NCBI GenBank assembly: GCA_022576105.1 | Contig: JACZRM010000139.1 | Coordinates: 1-5,357 of the forward strand | Direction: 5' to 3' | From: Chloroflexota bacterium | GTDB taxonomy: Bacteria; Chloroflexota; Dehalococcoidia; UBA3495 | DNA length: 5,357 nt | Shown here: piece by piece, positions 1-5,128 of the stretch | Layout: each line of letters begins with the position of its first letter | Position numbering within the stretch: position 1 is the first letter of the stretch | Notes under the pieces: generated by a model | What the model saw: the letters and a program-made list of their open reading frames with translations, nothing else | The model's database searches: none | What the model was told of the DNA's origin: nothing | Made by a program: the position numbers and the translations under genes

Positions 1-573
1 GTATTGGGCTGCTCCAGATTGTTTGACCGGGGCCTGGGTGGGCTCTTCTATTTGAGAGGGCCTGGCTGCCACGCCGGTCTGTTCCAATGCCACGGCAAGG
101 TGATGGACCTCCTGCCGGCTGGATTCCAGTTCGGTCCTCAGCTTGCTTAACTGGGATTCCTGCATCTCCTGGTTTTTCAGAAGCAGGACCACTGCTTCTT
201 TTAGCTGTTCTAACTGGCCTGAGGCTGACCGGTCAGGTTCCTTGGCTGATGCCCCGGTGGGTTCCCCGGTAGTTGTTTGGGCCGGTTGGTCTGCTGACTC
301 AGCTGGGGTTGCAACTTGAGGTTCGGCCATCGCTTCAACTGGCGCTTCGACCAATTTAGCCGGTGGGGTCTTTTCTTTCGGTGGTTCGGCGGAGGCTCGA
401 GTTGGGCGTTTGGGGTCGGCTGTGGTGTCCCCATTGATCCAAACGCGGCCCCTAAAGGCAGGTTCTTGGCATGCCACCATTGATCCGCATTCGATCAGGA
501 ATGCGATCTCTTCCTTGGACACATCCAAGGTCAAGGCTGCCTCTGCTATTGTAACGCGCCTCTTTGGTGCCAT
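1..573 (-). CDS. HTH/coiled-coil protein with degenerate recognition helix, C-terminus off the left edge
   Basis: The minus-strand frame is open from ATG 573-571 to base 1 (191 codons, no stop), so the gene is incomplete. A TGA lies two codons upstream of the ATG, which fixes this as the most upstream start; no good Shine-Dalgarno precedes it. Residues 5-48 resemble an excisionase/MerR-like winged HTH: RRVTIAEAALTLDVS, a second helix around 20-29, then GRVW at 42-45. Residues about 50-115 are a low-complexity linker rich in Pro, Ala, Glu and Thr. Residues about 118-165 are Leu/Gln/Glu-rich with heptad-like spacing, consistent with a coiled coil. The HTH part is paralogous to the divergent gene at 1014. 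Where that protein has TVRRRLRNG, this one has EIAFLIECG, so the basic DNA-contacting face is missing. A regulatory or structural partner is possible; function is unknown. No signal peptide or membrane segment is seen. Confidence 0.8.
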   Translation of the reverse strand, partial: MAPKRRVTIAEAALTLDVSKEEIAFLIECGSMVACQEPAFRGRVWINGDTTADPKRPTRASAEPPKEKTPPAKLVEAPVEAMAEPQVATPAESADQPAQTTTGEPTGASAKEPDRSASGQLEQLKEAVVLLLKNQEMQESQLSKLRTELESSRQEVHHLAVALEQTGVAARPSQIEEPTQAPVKQSGAAQY

Positions 574-740
574 GTTTGATCAGGTAGGTTGGCCTTGGCG
601 AGGAAGAATCACACCCATAGCCAGGACTCAAATCGGCCTGACCCACTCCACCACACATCCCCCGCATTTTATCCGCCTCCTCAAGAGTATCCATGTCGCG
701 AGTCTGACCGCCAGCTTGACCGGCGTCCGACGCTGGACCT

Positions 741-752
741 GCCGGTACCGGC
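741..752. promoter_or_regulatory. Perfect 12-base palindrome, candidate operator
   Basis: GCCGGTACCGGC is fully self-complementary. Allowing one extra C, it extends outward to CCTG on the left and CAGG on the right (737-756). A dyad of this size between divergent regulators is a plausible dimer-binding site, but the role is inferred. The same half-site, GCCGG/CCGGC, recurs with a longer spacer at 987-1000, just before the right-hand HTH gene. Confidence 0.4.
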
Positions 753-856
753 CAGGGCCTGTGTTGTACACGCCCAAACGTGCGATGCCCCGCAACATGG
801 CGATTGTAACAGCGCCGGGCGCCCAAAAGGAGTGGCCGAGGTGTGAGCCCGGTTTG

Positions 857-877
857 GGATATCGGTTGCCCGATACC
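857..877 (+). promoter_or_regulatory. Hairpin/inverted repeat in the divergent intergenic region
   Basis: TATCGG (860-865) pairs with CCGATA (870-875) around a TTGC loop. GG 857-858 and CC 876-877 extend the stem past one bulged A, giving eight pairs. No T-run follows, so it does not look like an intrinsic terminator. It could be a protein-binding dyad or an RNA structure if transcribed from the right-hand gene's promoter. Confidence 0.35.
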
Positions 878-985
878 TGCGTATCAGCTTGACGGCGGGA
901 GTCAGCACCCAAACTGTCCAAAGTCTGGCTGGGATTTGCTTAGCCGCCAGTTAAGCGATTGGTTATGCTGTCGGTACAACTTCAG

Positions 986-1007
986 AGCCGGTTGGCCGGC
1001 TGGAGGG
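986..1007 (+). promoter_or_regulatory. Hairpin abutting the ribosome binding site of the HTH gene at 1014
   Basis: AGCCGG (986-991) and CCGGCT (996-1001) form a six-pair stem with a TTGG loop. The Shine-Dalgarno GGAGGG (1002-1007) starts at the next base and lies 6 bases from ATG 1014. The ribosome binding site decides the start, because the frame is open much further upstream (from about 843) without homology. The stem could act as a DNA operator or affect ribosome access. Confidence 0.5.
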
Positions 1008-1013
1008 AACGGA

Positions 1014-1388
1014 ATGCAGGTAACTATTCAAGAGGCCGCCCAAACACTGGGTGTGGCCGAATCAACGGTTAGGCGTCGCCTACGCAACGGGGAGCTGGCA
1101 GGTGAGCAGATGACTACTCCCCAGGGATATACCTGGTTGGTGGAGTTGCCGGATGACCGATCCATTGATCTGGAAAGCGAAGCGCGACCAACTGGTGAGC
1201 CGGGGTTGCTCCGGGAATTGGTGGACTCGATGCGATCGCACCTCGACGGTCTGGAAGGCCAGTTGGGGACCAAGGACCGGCAGATAGAGCAGCTCCATGT
1301 GTTGCTCCAGCAGGCCCAGGCCGCCCTGCCGGCTCCCGTTTCCCCCAGATCATGGTGGCGGCGGCGCAGCAAGACGGCCACGGCTTGA
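1014..1388 (+). CDS. Excisionase/MerR-like HTH protein with coiled coil and basic Trp-Arg tail
   Basis: The predicted protein has 124 residues and starts at ATG 1014 behind GGAGGG. Residues 2-45 form an excisionase/MerR-like winged HTH: VTIQEAAQTLGV (3-14) as first helix and turn, ESTVRRRLRNGEL (16-28) as an Arg-rich recognition helix, and a GYTW wing (38-41). Residues about 65-107 are a Leu/Gln-rich helix with coiled-coil character, including IEQLHVLLQQAQ. A basic aromatic tail, SWWRRR, follows at 113-118. Known families with this plan include small HTH proteins that oligomerise through the helix; targets are usually unknown. It is divergent from, and paralogous to, the gene at 573-1, and the two could regulate the shared gap. 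It lies 89 bases before the unknown gene at 1478, without an obvious terminator between. DNA binding is likely from the motif; calling it an excisionase proper would be wrong, as no integrase or phage gene is present. Confidence 0.85.
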   Translation: MQVTIQEAAQTLGVAESTVRRRLRNGELAGEQMTTPQGYTWLVELPDDRSIDLESEARPTGEPGLLRELVDSMRSHLDGLEGQLGTKDRQIEQLHVLLQQAQAALPAPVSPRSWWRRRSKTATA

Positions 1389-1403
1389 GGCGGGTCTAAA
1401 ATC

Positions 1404-1421
1404 AAATCTACTAAATCTACT
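1404..1421 (+). repeat. Two tandem copies of AAATCTACT
   Basis: AAATCTACT occurs at 1404-1412 and again directly at 1413-1421, in an AT-rich patch of an otherwise GC-rich sequence, 57 bases before the GTG of the next gene. A TACAAT hexamer (1439-1444) lies just downstream and could be a -10 box, though no good -35 sits 17 bases before it. A regulator-binding role is possible but unproven. Confidence 0.45.
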
Positions 1422-1462
1422 TAGGAATCTCAGGCCGATACAATCGACTCACTTAGTTGAGC

Positions 1463-1469
1463 AAGGAGG
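1463..1469 (+). promoter_or_regulatory. Ribosome binding site that decides a GTG start at 1478
   Basis: AAGGAGG is a near-perfect anti-16S match, 8 bases before GTG 1478. A longer reading from TTG 1457 would place this site inside the coding sequence, so GTG 1478 is the better start. Confidence 0.75.
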
Positions 1470-1477
1470 CGGGCGAC

Positions 1478-1834
1478 GTGGAAGGATGTACCATCAAGTT
1501 CAAGGCAGACACGATTAACTCTGGCGGGGGCCTCAAATTTAACTGCAAAGTTGACTACCCCAGTACCCTGGACCCCTTCATGCCCCCGGAGCTAAAAAAG
1601 CAGACCGACTGGAAAGGCTCGGTGATTATGCCCTTTAGCGGCGGACAGGGGAGCTTTTCCGCCACCAGTCTGGAGCAGGCTGAGTCTCTGGAAGATGAGT
1701 TGAAGACAAAAATCCAGGTAGCATACGAGGGTATGTTGGAATGGCAGAAGCGTGTTGGTCAATGGGCCGGTACCCGGGAATACGATCTGGTTGCGCCAGA
1801 AAGTAGCGAGAAATGGTCTCCCCGTCAGGCTTAG
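1478..1834 (+). CDS. Hypothetical protein, 118 residues, function unknown
   Basis: I do not recognise this family. Starting at GTG 1478 behind AAGGAGG, the gene gives a soluble-looking protein with no signal peptide or membrane segment. The first half alternates charged and hydrophobic residues in a beta-like pattern (CTIKFKAD, LKFNCKVDYP) with Gly/Ser turns (NSGGG; FSGGQGSF at about 60-67). Residues about 70-99 look helical (SLEQAESLEDELKTKIQVAYEGMLEWQKRV), and the tail is polar with Glu, Ser and Pro. A strong ribosome binding site and normal codon use support a real gene. It lies between an HTH gene and the prenyl synthase promoter, on the same strand as both. It may be co-transcribed with the HTH gene (gap 89 bases), but nothing ties it to hopanoid synthesis. 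The 41-base gap before the -35 box at 1876 suggests a separate unit downstream. Confidence 0.75.
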   Translation: MEGCTIKFKADTINSGGGLKFNCKVDYPSTLDPFMPPELKKQTDWKGSVIMPFSGGQGSFSATSLEQAESLEDELKTKIQVAYEGMLEWQKRVGQWAGTREYDLVAPESSEKWSPRQA

Positions 1835-1875
1835 AGTGATTATTGGGCAAGTCGATTCGTACTAATTCAATCTGC

Positions 1876-1904
1876 TTGACAGTCCCCAGTCCCTTTGCTA
1901 GGAT
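1876..1904 (+). promoter_or_regulatory. Sigma70-type extended -10 promoter upstream of the prenyl synthase
   Basis: A perfect -35 TTGACA (1876-1881) is followed by a 17-base spacer and a -10 TAGGAT (1899-1904, 4 of 6 to consensus). The extended -10 TGC at 1896-1898 compensates for the weaker hexamer. Transcription would start near 1911, leaving a leader of about 90 bases before ATG 2000. This is the best promoter in the window and should drive the prenyl synthase gene, perhaps with read-through to hpnH. Confidence 0.7.
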
Positions 1905-1981
1905 GCCAGCCATCGCCGTGAAATTTAGTATAAGATTTAGTCTGATGGCGTGGTCTAGAGCCAAGCGCCAGCCAGGTTTTT

Positions 1982-1997
1982 CTCCCTTGCTTGGGAG
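1982..1997 (+). promoter_or_regulatory. Leader hairpin overlapping the Shine-Dalgarno of the prenyl synthase
   Basis: CTCCC (1982-1986) pairs with GGGAG (1993-1997) around a TTGCTT loop. GGGAG is the only Shine-Dalgarno-like sequence before ATG 2000, but it lies just 2 bases from it. If the ATG is right, this stem would mask the ribosome site. The short spacing also leaves open an alternative start at ATG 2063. Confidence 0.35.
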
Positions 1998-1999
1998 TT

Positions 2000-3082
2000 A
2001 TGGGCAGCGAATACATCCGTCTTAGTGCAACTGAAAACCGACCCGGGCCAAGTCTTCCTGCTATGTTCGCCAGGTATAAGGACATGGTAGAGCGGGAGTT
2101 GTCCCAGGCCGTTCCCCCAGCATCCGAAAACGGCCTCAACACCCTGATGCAATACCACCTGGGCTGGGTGGACCGGTCTGGAAAACCAGCCCCAACTTCG
2201 CTTTCGCAGGGCAAAGCCCTTCGCCCCACCCTATGCATGTTTGCCTGTGAGGCCTTGGACGGCGATATTCAGCAGGCCATGCCCGCGGCCGCAGCTTTGG
2301 AGTTGATCCACAATTTCTCCCTGATGCATGATGATATTCAAGACCAGGACCTGGAGCGGCGTCATCAGGCCACGGTCTGGGCGCTTTGGGGCGCTCCGCG
2401 AGCCCTGGTGGCTGGGGATGCCATGCAATCGTTGGGAGACCTGGAAATGCTGAGAAGCAGTCTACTGAATGTGGCCCCAAAGGTGACGCTCCAGGTATCT
2501 CAGATATTGACCGAGAGCTACTTGGAGATGATTGAGGGCCAGTGCCTGGACCTGGGCTTTGAATCCAGAGTCGACATCACCACCGATGATTATCTTCGGA
2601 TGATTGCCTGCAAGACCGGGGCCTTGATCCGCAGTTCCCTGCATATTGGTGCGCTGCTGGCGACTGACGATAGGGACACCGCCGATGCCTTTGCCAGGTT
2701 TGGCAATTTTTTGGGACGCGCCTTCCAGATTCGGGATGATTATCTGGGAATCTGGGGCAACGAAGCCACCACCGGAAAATCCAGTGACAGTGACATTCGC
2801 CGCCGGAAGAAGTCCTTTCCGGTGGTCTATGCCTTCGAGGAAGCCAGCGGAGGGTCCCGGGATGACCTGCTCCGCATCTACCGGCAGGACGATCTGGACG
2901 ATTCTGACCTGCGACGGGTGATGGCGATTCTGGAGGAAGTGGGAGCGTCGGAACACTGCCAGGCTCTGACCCAGCAGAGCGCTGAGCTAGCGGTGGCAGC
3001 GCTGGCGGGCGTTGAGTTGTCGGGCTGGGCCAGGTCGGAGGTCGGGGAGTTGGTGGATTTCTTGGCCCGACGCGAGTATTGA
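2000..3082 (+). CDS. Polyprenyl diphosphate synthase (probably geranylgeranyl diphosphate synthase)
   Basis: This trans-type prenyltransferase condenses isopentenyl diphosphate with allylic diphosphates in the cytoplasm. From ATG 2000 it has 360 residues, normal for the family. Seen motifs: GKALRP (71-76, the usual GKxxRP substrate-binding site), the first Asp-rich motif DDIQD (111-115), and the second motif DDYLGIWGN (246-254) followed by TGK and RRRKKSFP. The second motif has Gly where canonical enzymes have the third Asp, a variant I associate with actinobacterial and Chloroflexota hopanoid or carotenoid loci. There is no two-residue insertion in the first motif, and Phe is at the fifth position before it, which in type I enzymes fits a C20 product; this is inferred. 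TTG 1991 is in frame but poorly placed, and ATG 2063 is an alternative. It probably belongs with the hpnH/hpnG genes downstream, although 254 bases intervene. Confidence 0.9.
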   Translation: MGSEYIRLSATENRPGPSLPAMFARYKDMVERELSQAVPPASENGLNTLMQYHLGWVDRSGKPAPTSLSQGKALRPTLCMFACEALDGDIQQAMPAAAALELIHNFSLMHDDIQDQDLERRHQATVWALWGAPRALVAGDAMQSLGDLEMLRSSLLNVAPKVTLQVSQILTESYLEMIEGQCLDLGFESRVDITTDDYLRMIACKTGALIRSSLHIGALLATDDRDTADAFARFGNFLGRAFQIRDDYLGIWGNEATTGKSSDSDIRRRKKSFPVVYAFEEASGGSRDDLLRIYRQDDLDDSDLRRVMAILEEVGASEHCQALTQQSAELAVAALAGVELSGWARSEVGELVDFLARREY

Positions 3083-3229
3083 CTGAGATTGGTCCTCGGT
3101 AAGGTCAGTGGCAGATTAGCTCTGGAATCGACACCTGCTGCTGAATCCCGGGAAGCGTGTTAGATTAGGTCTCGTCATTCCAGCGCTAGCCGGAACCCAT
3201 TAGAGCGTCTGAGCAGTGAGTGTATCTAG

Positions 3230-3249
3230 ACACCGTAGCATGCCGGTGT
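3230..3249 (+). promoter_or_regulatory. Hairpin in the gap between the prenyl synthase and hpnH
   Basis: ACACCG (3230-3235) pairs with CGGTGT (3244-3249), six pairs around an eight-base loop TAGCATGC. It overlaps a second dyad, GTGTATCTAGACAC (3220-3233), that could form an alternative fold. No T-run follows, so it is not a standard terminator. The rest of the 254-base gap (3083-3336) shows no gene, no full sigma70 promoter and no clear terminator; an isolated TTGACT (3305-3310) is too close to the hpnH start to be useful. Confidence 0.35.
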
Positions 3250-3336
3250 GGCCAAGCCCGGTTCTTGGACGCCAAACTGATACACGATCGATTTCCGGGA
3301 TGGATTGACTAAACTTGTTTAACTGAGGTTGCCTAT

Positions 3337-4383
3337 ATGAAACCGGCCAAGAGGCCCCTGGAAATGGCGCTCCGCCTGGCATGGTACATCTTGAAGAACC
3401 GAATGCAAGGCCGCCGGCGGTTTCCGCTGGTGACCATGCTGGAACCGCTGGAGATGTGCAACCTGGCCTGCGTCGGCTGTGGTCGAATCCGCGAATACCA
3501 GGCGGTGTTGGATAAAATGATGCCGGTGGACGTGGCATTGCGGGCGGTCCAAGAGTCGGGCGCGCCCATCGTTTCCATCGCCGGCGGTGAACCCACCATA
3601 CACCCGCAGATTGACCAGATCATCAACCAATTGGTGGAACAGAAATACTTCGTCTACTGTTGTACCAACGCATTGTTGCTGGACCGGATGGTCCAAAAAA
3701 TTCCGCCATCCAAGCACTTCTGCTGGGTCATACATCTGGACGGGACTGATGAACGCCATGACGCCGCCGTCTCTCGTAAAGGCGTCTACAAAATTGCCAT
3801 GCGTAATGCCAAAACTGCAATCGAGGCAGGCTATCGCGTAACAGGCAATACAACGCTATTCAAGGGGAGCGATCGCGAAGATCTGCACTCGCTATGGAAG
3901 CAGTGCGCCGAGATGGGATTTGAGGGAAACATGATCTCTCCGGCATTCGATTATGAGTCTGTGCCAAACCAGGAACTGTTCCTGAACAAAATGGACGCTA
4001 TCAAGGTTTTCAAGGACATCCTCACACCGGATCCGGAGCTTGGCATCAAGTTCTACAACAATCCGCTATTCCTGCAATTCCTGAAGGGCGAGCGCGAGTA
4101 CGACACCTGCACCGCATACTCAAACCCCACGTACACTGTCATGGGCTGGCGGAGTCCTTGCTACCCATTGGCGGACAGTCACACCCAGAACCTTGATGAA
4201 ATAATGACGGCTGGCCTCTGGGAAAAGTATGGAAACGGCGACAAGGATCCCCGATGTGCCAACTGCATGCTGCACTGCGGCTTTGAATCGGCGACGATTT
4301 TTGGTGCACTAAGTAGCCCGAAAGACGCTTTGACGCTGGTGACCTCAGGGGCCATCACCAAGAGCGGGATAACAGCCGCCTGA
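3337..4383 (+). CDS. hpnH: Adenosyl-hopene transferase HpnH (radical SAM)
   Basis: HpnH joins the 5'-deoxyadenosyl radical from SAM to diploptene, giving adenosylhopane, the first step of C35 hopanoid side-chain synthesis. The 348-residue protein starts at ATG 3337, with GAGG (3325-3328) 8 bases upstream. The radical SAM cluster motif is CNLACVGC, with Cys at 41, 45 and 48 (CX3CX2C, typical of this family), followed by the SAM-binding SIAGGEP (80-86). Other family hallmarks are VIHLDG, the MISPAFDYE segment, GWRSPCY (Cys 275) and a C-terminal DPRCANCMLHCGFE with Cys 307, 310 and 314. Length and order match known HpnH throughout, so the gene looks intact. Its stop is 79 bases before the hpnG-like gene on the same strand, consistent with an operon. 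This is the most secure functional call in the window. Confidence 0.95.
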   Translation: MKPAKRPLEMALRLAWYILKNRMQGRRRFPLVTMLEPLEMCNLACVGCGRIREYQAVLDKMMPVDVALRAVQESGAPIVSIAGGEPTIHPQIDQIINQLVEQKYFVYCCTNALLLDRMVQKIPPSKHFCWVIHLDGTDERHDAAVSRKGVYKIAMRNAKTAIEAGYRVTGNTTLFKGSDREDLHSLWKQCAEMGFEGNMISPAFDYESVPNQELFLNKMDAIKVFKDILTPDPELGIKFYNNPLFLQFLKGEREYDTCTAYSNPTYTVMGWRSPCYPLADSHTQNLDEIMTAGLWEKYGNGDKDPRCANCMLHCGFESATIFGALSSPKDALTLVTSGAITKSGITAA

Positions 4384-4415
4384 ATTCATTATCTGGACAG
4401 AAACTTCTTGGCCCG

Positions 4416-4456
4416 ATTGGATCCGCAATTGGATTCATCGGCTTGAGAATGGATTC
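4416..4456 (+). repeat. Three short ATTGGATTC-like repeats between hpnH and hpnG
   Basis: ATTGGATC (4416-4423), ATTGGATTC (4428-4436) and ATGGATTC (4449-4456) lie within 41 bases in the hpnH-hpnG gap, the last just before the TTG start. The first two are 12 bases apart. They may reflect local slippage or a binding array; no known motif is recognised. Confidence 0.35.
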
Positions 4457-4462
4457 GGTGAA

Positions 4463-5128
4463 TTGTTAGCGATTGTGGCGGCCGTAAAAGAAGAGATCAA
4501 TCAGGTGCTGAAGTCCGGTAAGTTCAGTTCGTTTGACGGACCGGATGGCGCCCTCAGCTACGAGGGTCAACTGGTTTCTGGAGCGTCCGCCATCATTATC
4601 GCCTCCGGCATGGGCAAGGAAAGATCAGAGGTCGCAACGCAGTGGCTGGTGCGCCAGCACAATCCCACCCTGATCGTCTCGGTCGGATTCGGCGGGGGAA
4701 CGAAGTCTGCAATCGATACGTCAACGATCGTCATCTCCACATCTGTTTCGCTTCTCAAAGGCTCCCCTCTTGAGTGGTCCGTGCCCGCGGATTTGGAATC
4801 GATAGAGGCCGATGCGCGCTGGGCCAGCGTGGCTCGCATGGCGGTTGAACTGAACGGCATCGACTTCGCACATGGCCCAATCATCACAGTTCCAATCGTT
4901 GCCAGATCTCCGGGCATGAAGGAGTGGCTGGGCAGGAAATTTGGTGTCTATTCCGTAGATCTGGAAAGCTACTGGGTTGCAAAAGTGGCCACTGACGCAT
5001 CAATTCCATTTTTGGGAATTCGCGTCATCGTAGATTCGGTGGACATGACGCTACCCGAACTGGTGTCCCAGATGCCAGACAGTGCTGGCCAACGAACAGG
5101 TGGTCAATGGCCTCTGCGAGCGCTGTGA
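4463..5128 (+). CDS. hpnG: HpnG-like adenosylhopane nucleosidase/phosphorylase, C-terminus replaced
   Basis: HpnG removes adenine from adenosylhopane to give ribosylhopane-type intermediates, directly after HpnH. The protein has the nucleoside phosphorylase (PNP/MTA nucleosidase) fold: [10 protein letters not shown] at the N-terminus, ASGMGKERS, the glycine-rich SVGFGGG (73-79), VDLES (165-169, counterpart of the ribose-binding DMES-type motif) and [12 protein letters not shown] then LP at 197-198. The start is TTG 4463; no ATG or GTG in frame is better placed, and only a weak GGTGA precedes it. Family resemblance ends around residue 197-200 (5051-5062). The last 20-odd codons to TGA 5126-5128 are the leucyl-tRNA synthetase sequence read in the wrong frame, so the true C-terminal segment is missing. 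The gene is truncated at this joint, either in nature or by misassembly. A generic purine nucleosidase is possible, but the hpnH neighbour favours HpnG. Confidence 0.8.
   Translation: MLAIVAAVKEEINQVLKSGKFSSFDGPDGALSYEGQLVSGASAIIIASGMGKERSEVATQWLVRQHNPTLIVSVGFGGGTKSAIDTSTIVISTSVSLLKGSPLEWSVPADLESIEADARWASVARMAVELNGIDFAHGPIITVPIVARSPGMKEWLGRKFGVYSVDLESYWVAKVATDASIPFLGIRVIVDSVDMTLPELVSQMPDSAGQRTGGQWPLRAL
5049..5063 (+). other. Junction between hpnG-like and leuS sequence
   Basis: Upstream of about 5056 the frame of the nucleosidase carries its family sequence (VDMTLP). From 5058 the frame one base later reads [16 protein letters not shown], a leucyl-tRNA synthetase hallmark. In the leuS frame a TGA at 5046-5048 blocks extension upstream, and RYP before NWCP does not look like leuS. 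The joint therefore falls within about 15 bases. No repeat, IS end or attachment site is visible at it. Confidence 0.75.

Larger units (their letters stand above)
712..897 (+). repeat. Imperfect direct repeat CAGCTTGAC(C)GGCG, two copies
   Basis: CAGCTTGACCGGCG lies at 712-725 and CAGCTTGACGGCG at 885-897, identical apart from one missing C. The copies are 173 bases apart, start to start, in the region shared by two divergent HTH genes. Each contains a TTGAC that could serve as a -35 box, but no matching -10 lies 17 bases downstream. They could be paired operator sites for an HTH protein or chance similarity; nothing in the sequence decides this. Confidence 0.4.
574..1013. other. 440-base divergent intergenic region, no convincing gene
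   Basis: This stretch separates two divergently transcribed HTH/coiled-coil genes and should carry both promoters. Frames on both strands are open for up to about 100 codons, but the predicted peptides are Arg/Pro/Cys-rich with no recognisable family, and they run into the flanking genes in other frames, as expected by chance in GC-rich DNA. It contains a perfect 12-base palindrome, two hairpins and a 13/14 direct repeat, listed separately. On the minus strand a TACAAT hexamer at 805-810 could be a -10 element for the left gene, but no good -35 lies 16-18 bases from it. No complete sigma70 promoter was recognised for the right gene. No tRNA, SRP RNA or tmRNA signature was recognised. Confidence 0.6.

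Noticed and set aside
410..892. Plus-strand frame open for 160 codons.
   Set aside because: It is antisense to the HTH/coiled-coil gene and then runs through the intergenic gap; the peptide is Arg/Pro/Cys-rich with no domain.
830..920. Possible tRNA: TGGCCGAGGTG near 834-844 matches a tRNA A-box pattern.
   Set aside because: No B-box (GGTTCRANNCC-like) follows at the right distance and no acceptor stem or cloverleaf can be formed.
628..921. Minus-strand frame of 97 codons in the divergent gap.
   Set aside because: No ribosome site, no recognisable motif, and a composition typical of chance frames in GC-rich DNA.
843..1013. Longer N-terminus of the HTH protein starting at GTG 843.
   Set aside because: The extension lacks HTH-family resemblance and crosses a hairpin and GGAGGG; ATG 1014 begins exactly at the conserved domain.
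2462..2956. Minus-strand frame of 164 codons.
   Set aside because: It is fully antisense to the prenyl synthase, whose catalytic motifs prove the plus strand.
3082..3109. Possible terminator after the prenyl synthase (ACTGA 3082-3086 with TCAGT 3105-3109).
   Set aside because: Only five pairs around an 18-base loop and no T-run.
3319..3759. Minus-strand frame of 146 codons.
   Set aside because: It is antisense to hpnH, whose cluster and SAM motifs are on the plus strand.
5085..5128. Natural C-terminal tail of the hpnG-like protein (SAGQRTGG... to the stop).
   Set aside because: The same bases encode strongly conserved leucyl-tRNA synthetase residues in another frame, so this tail is an artefact of reading across the joint.
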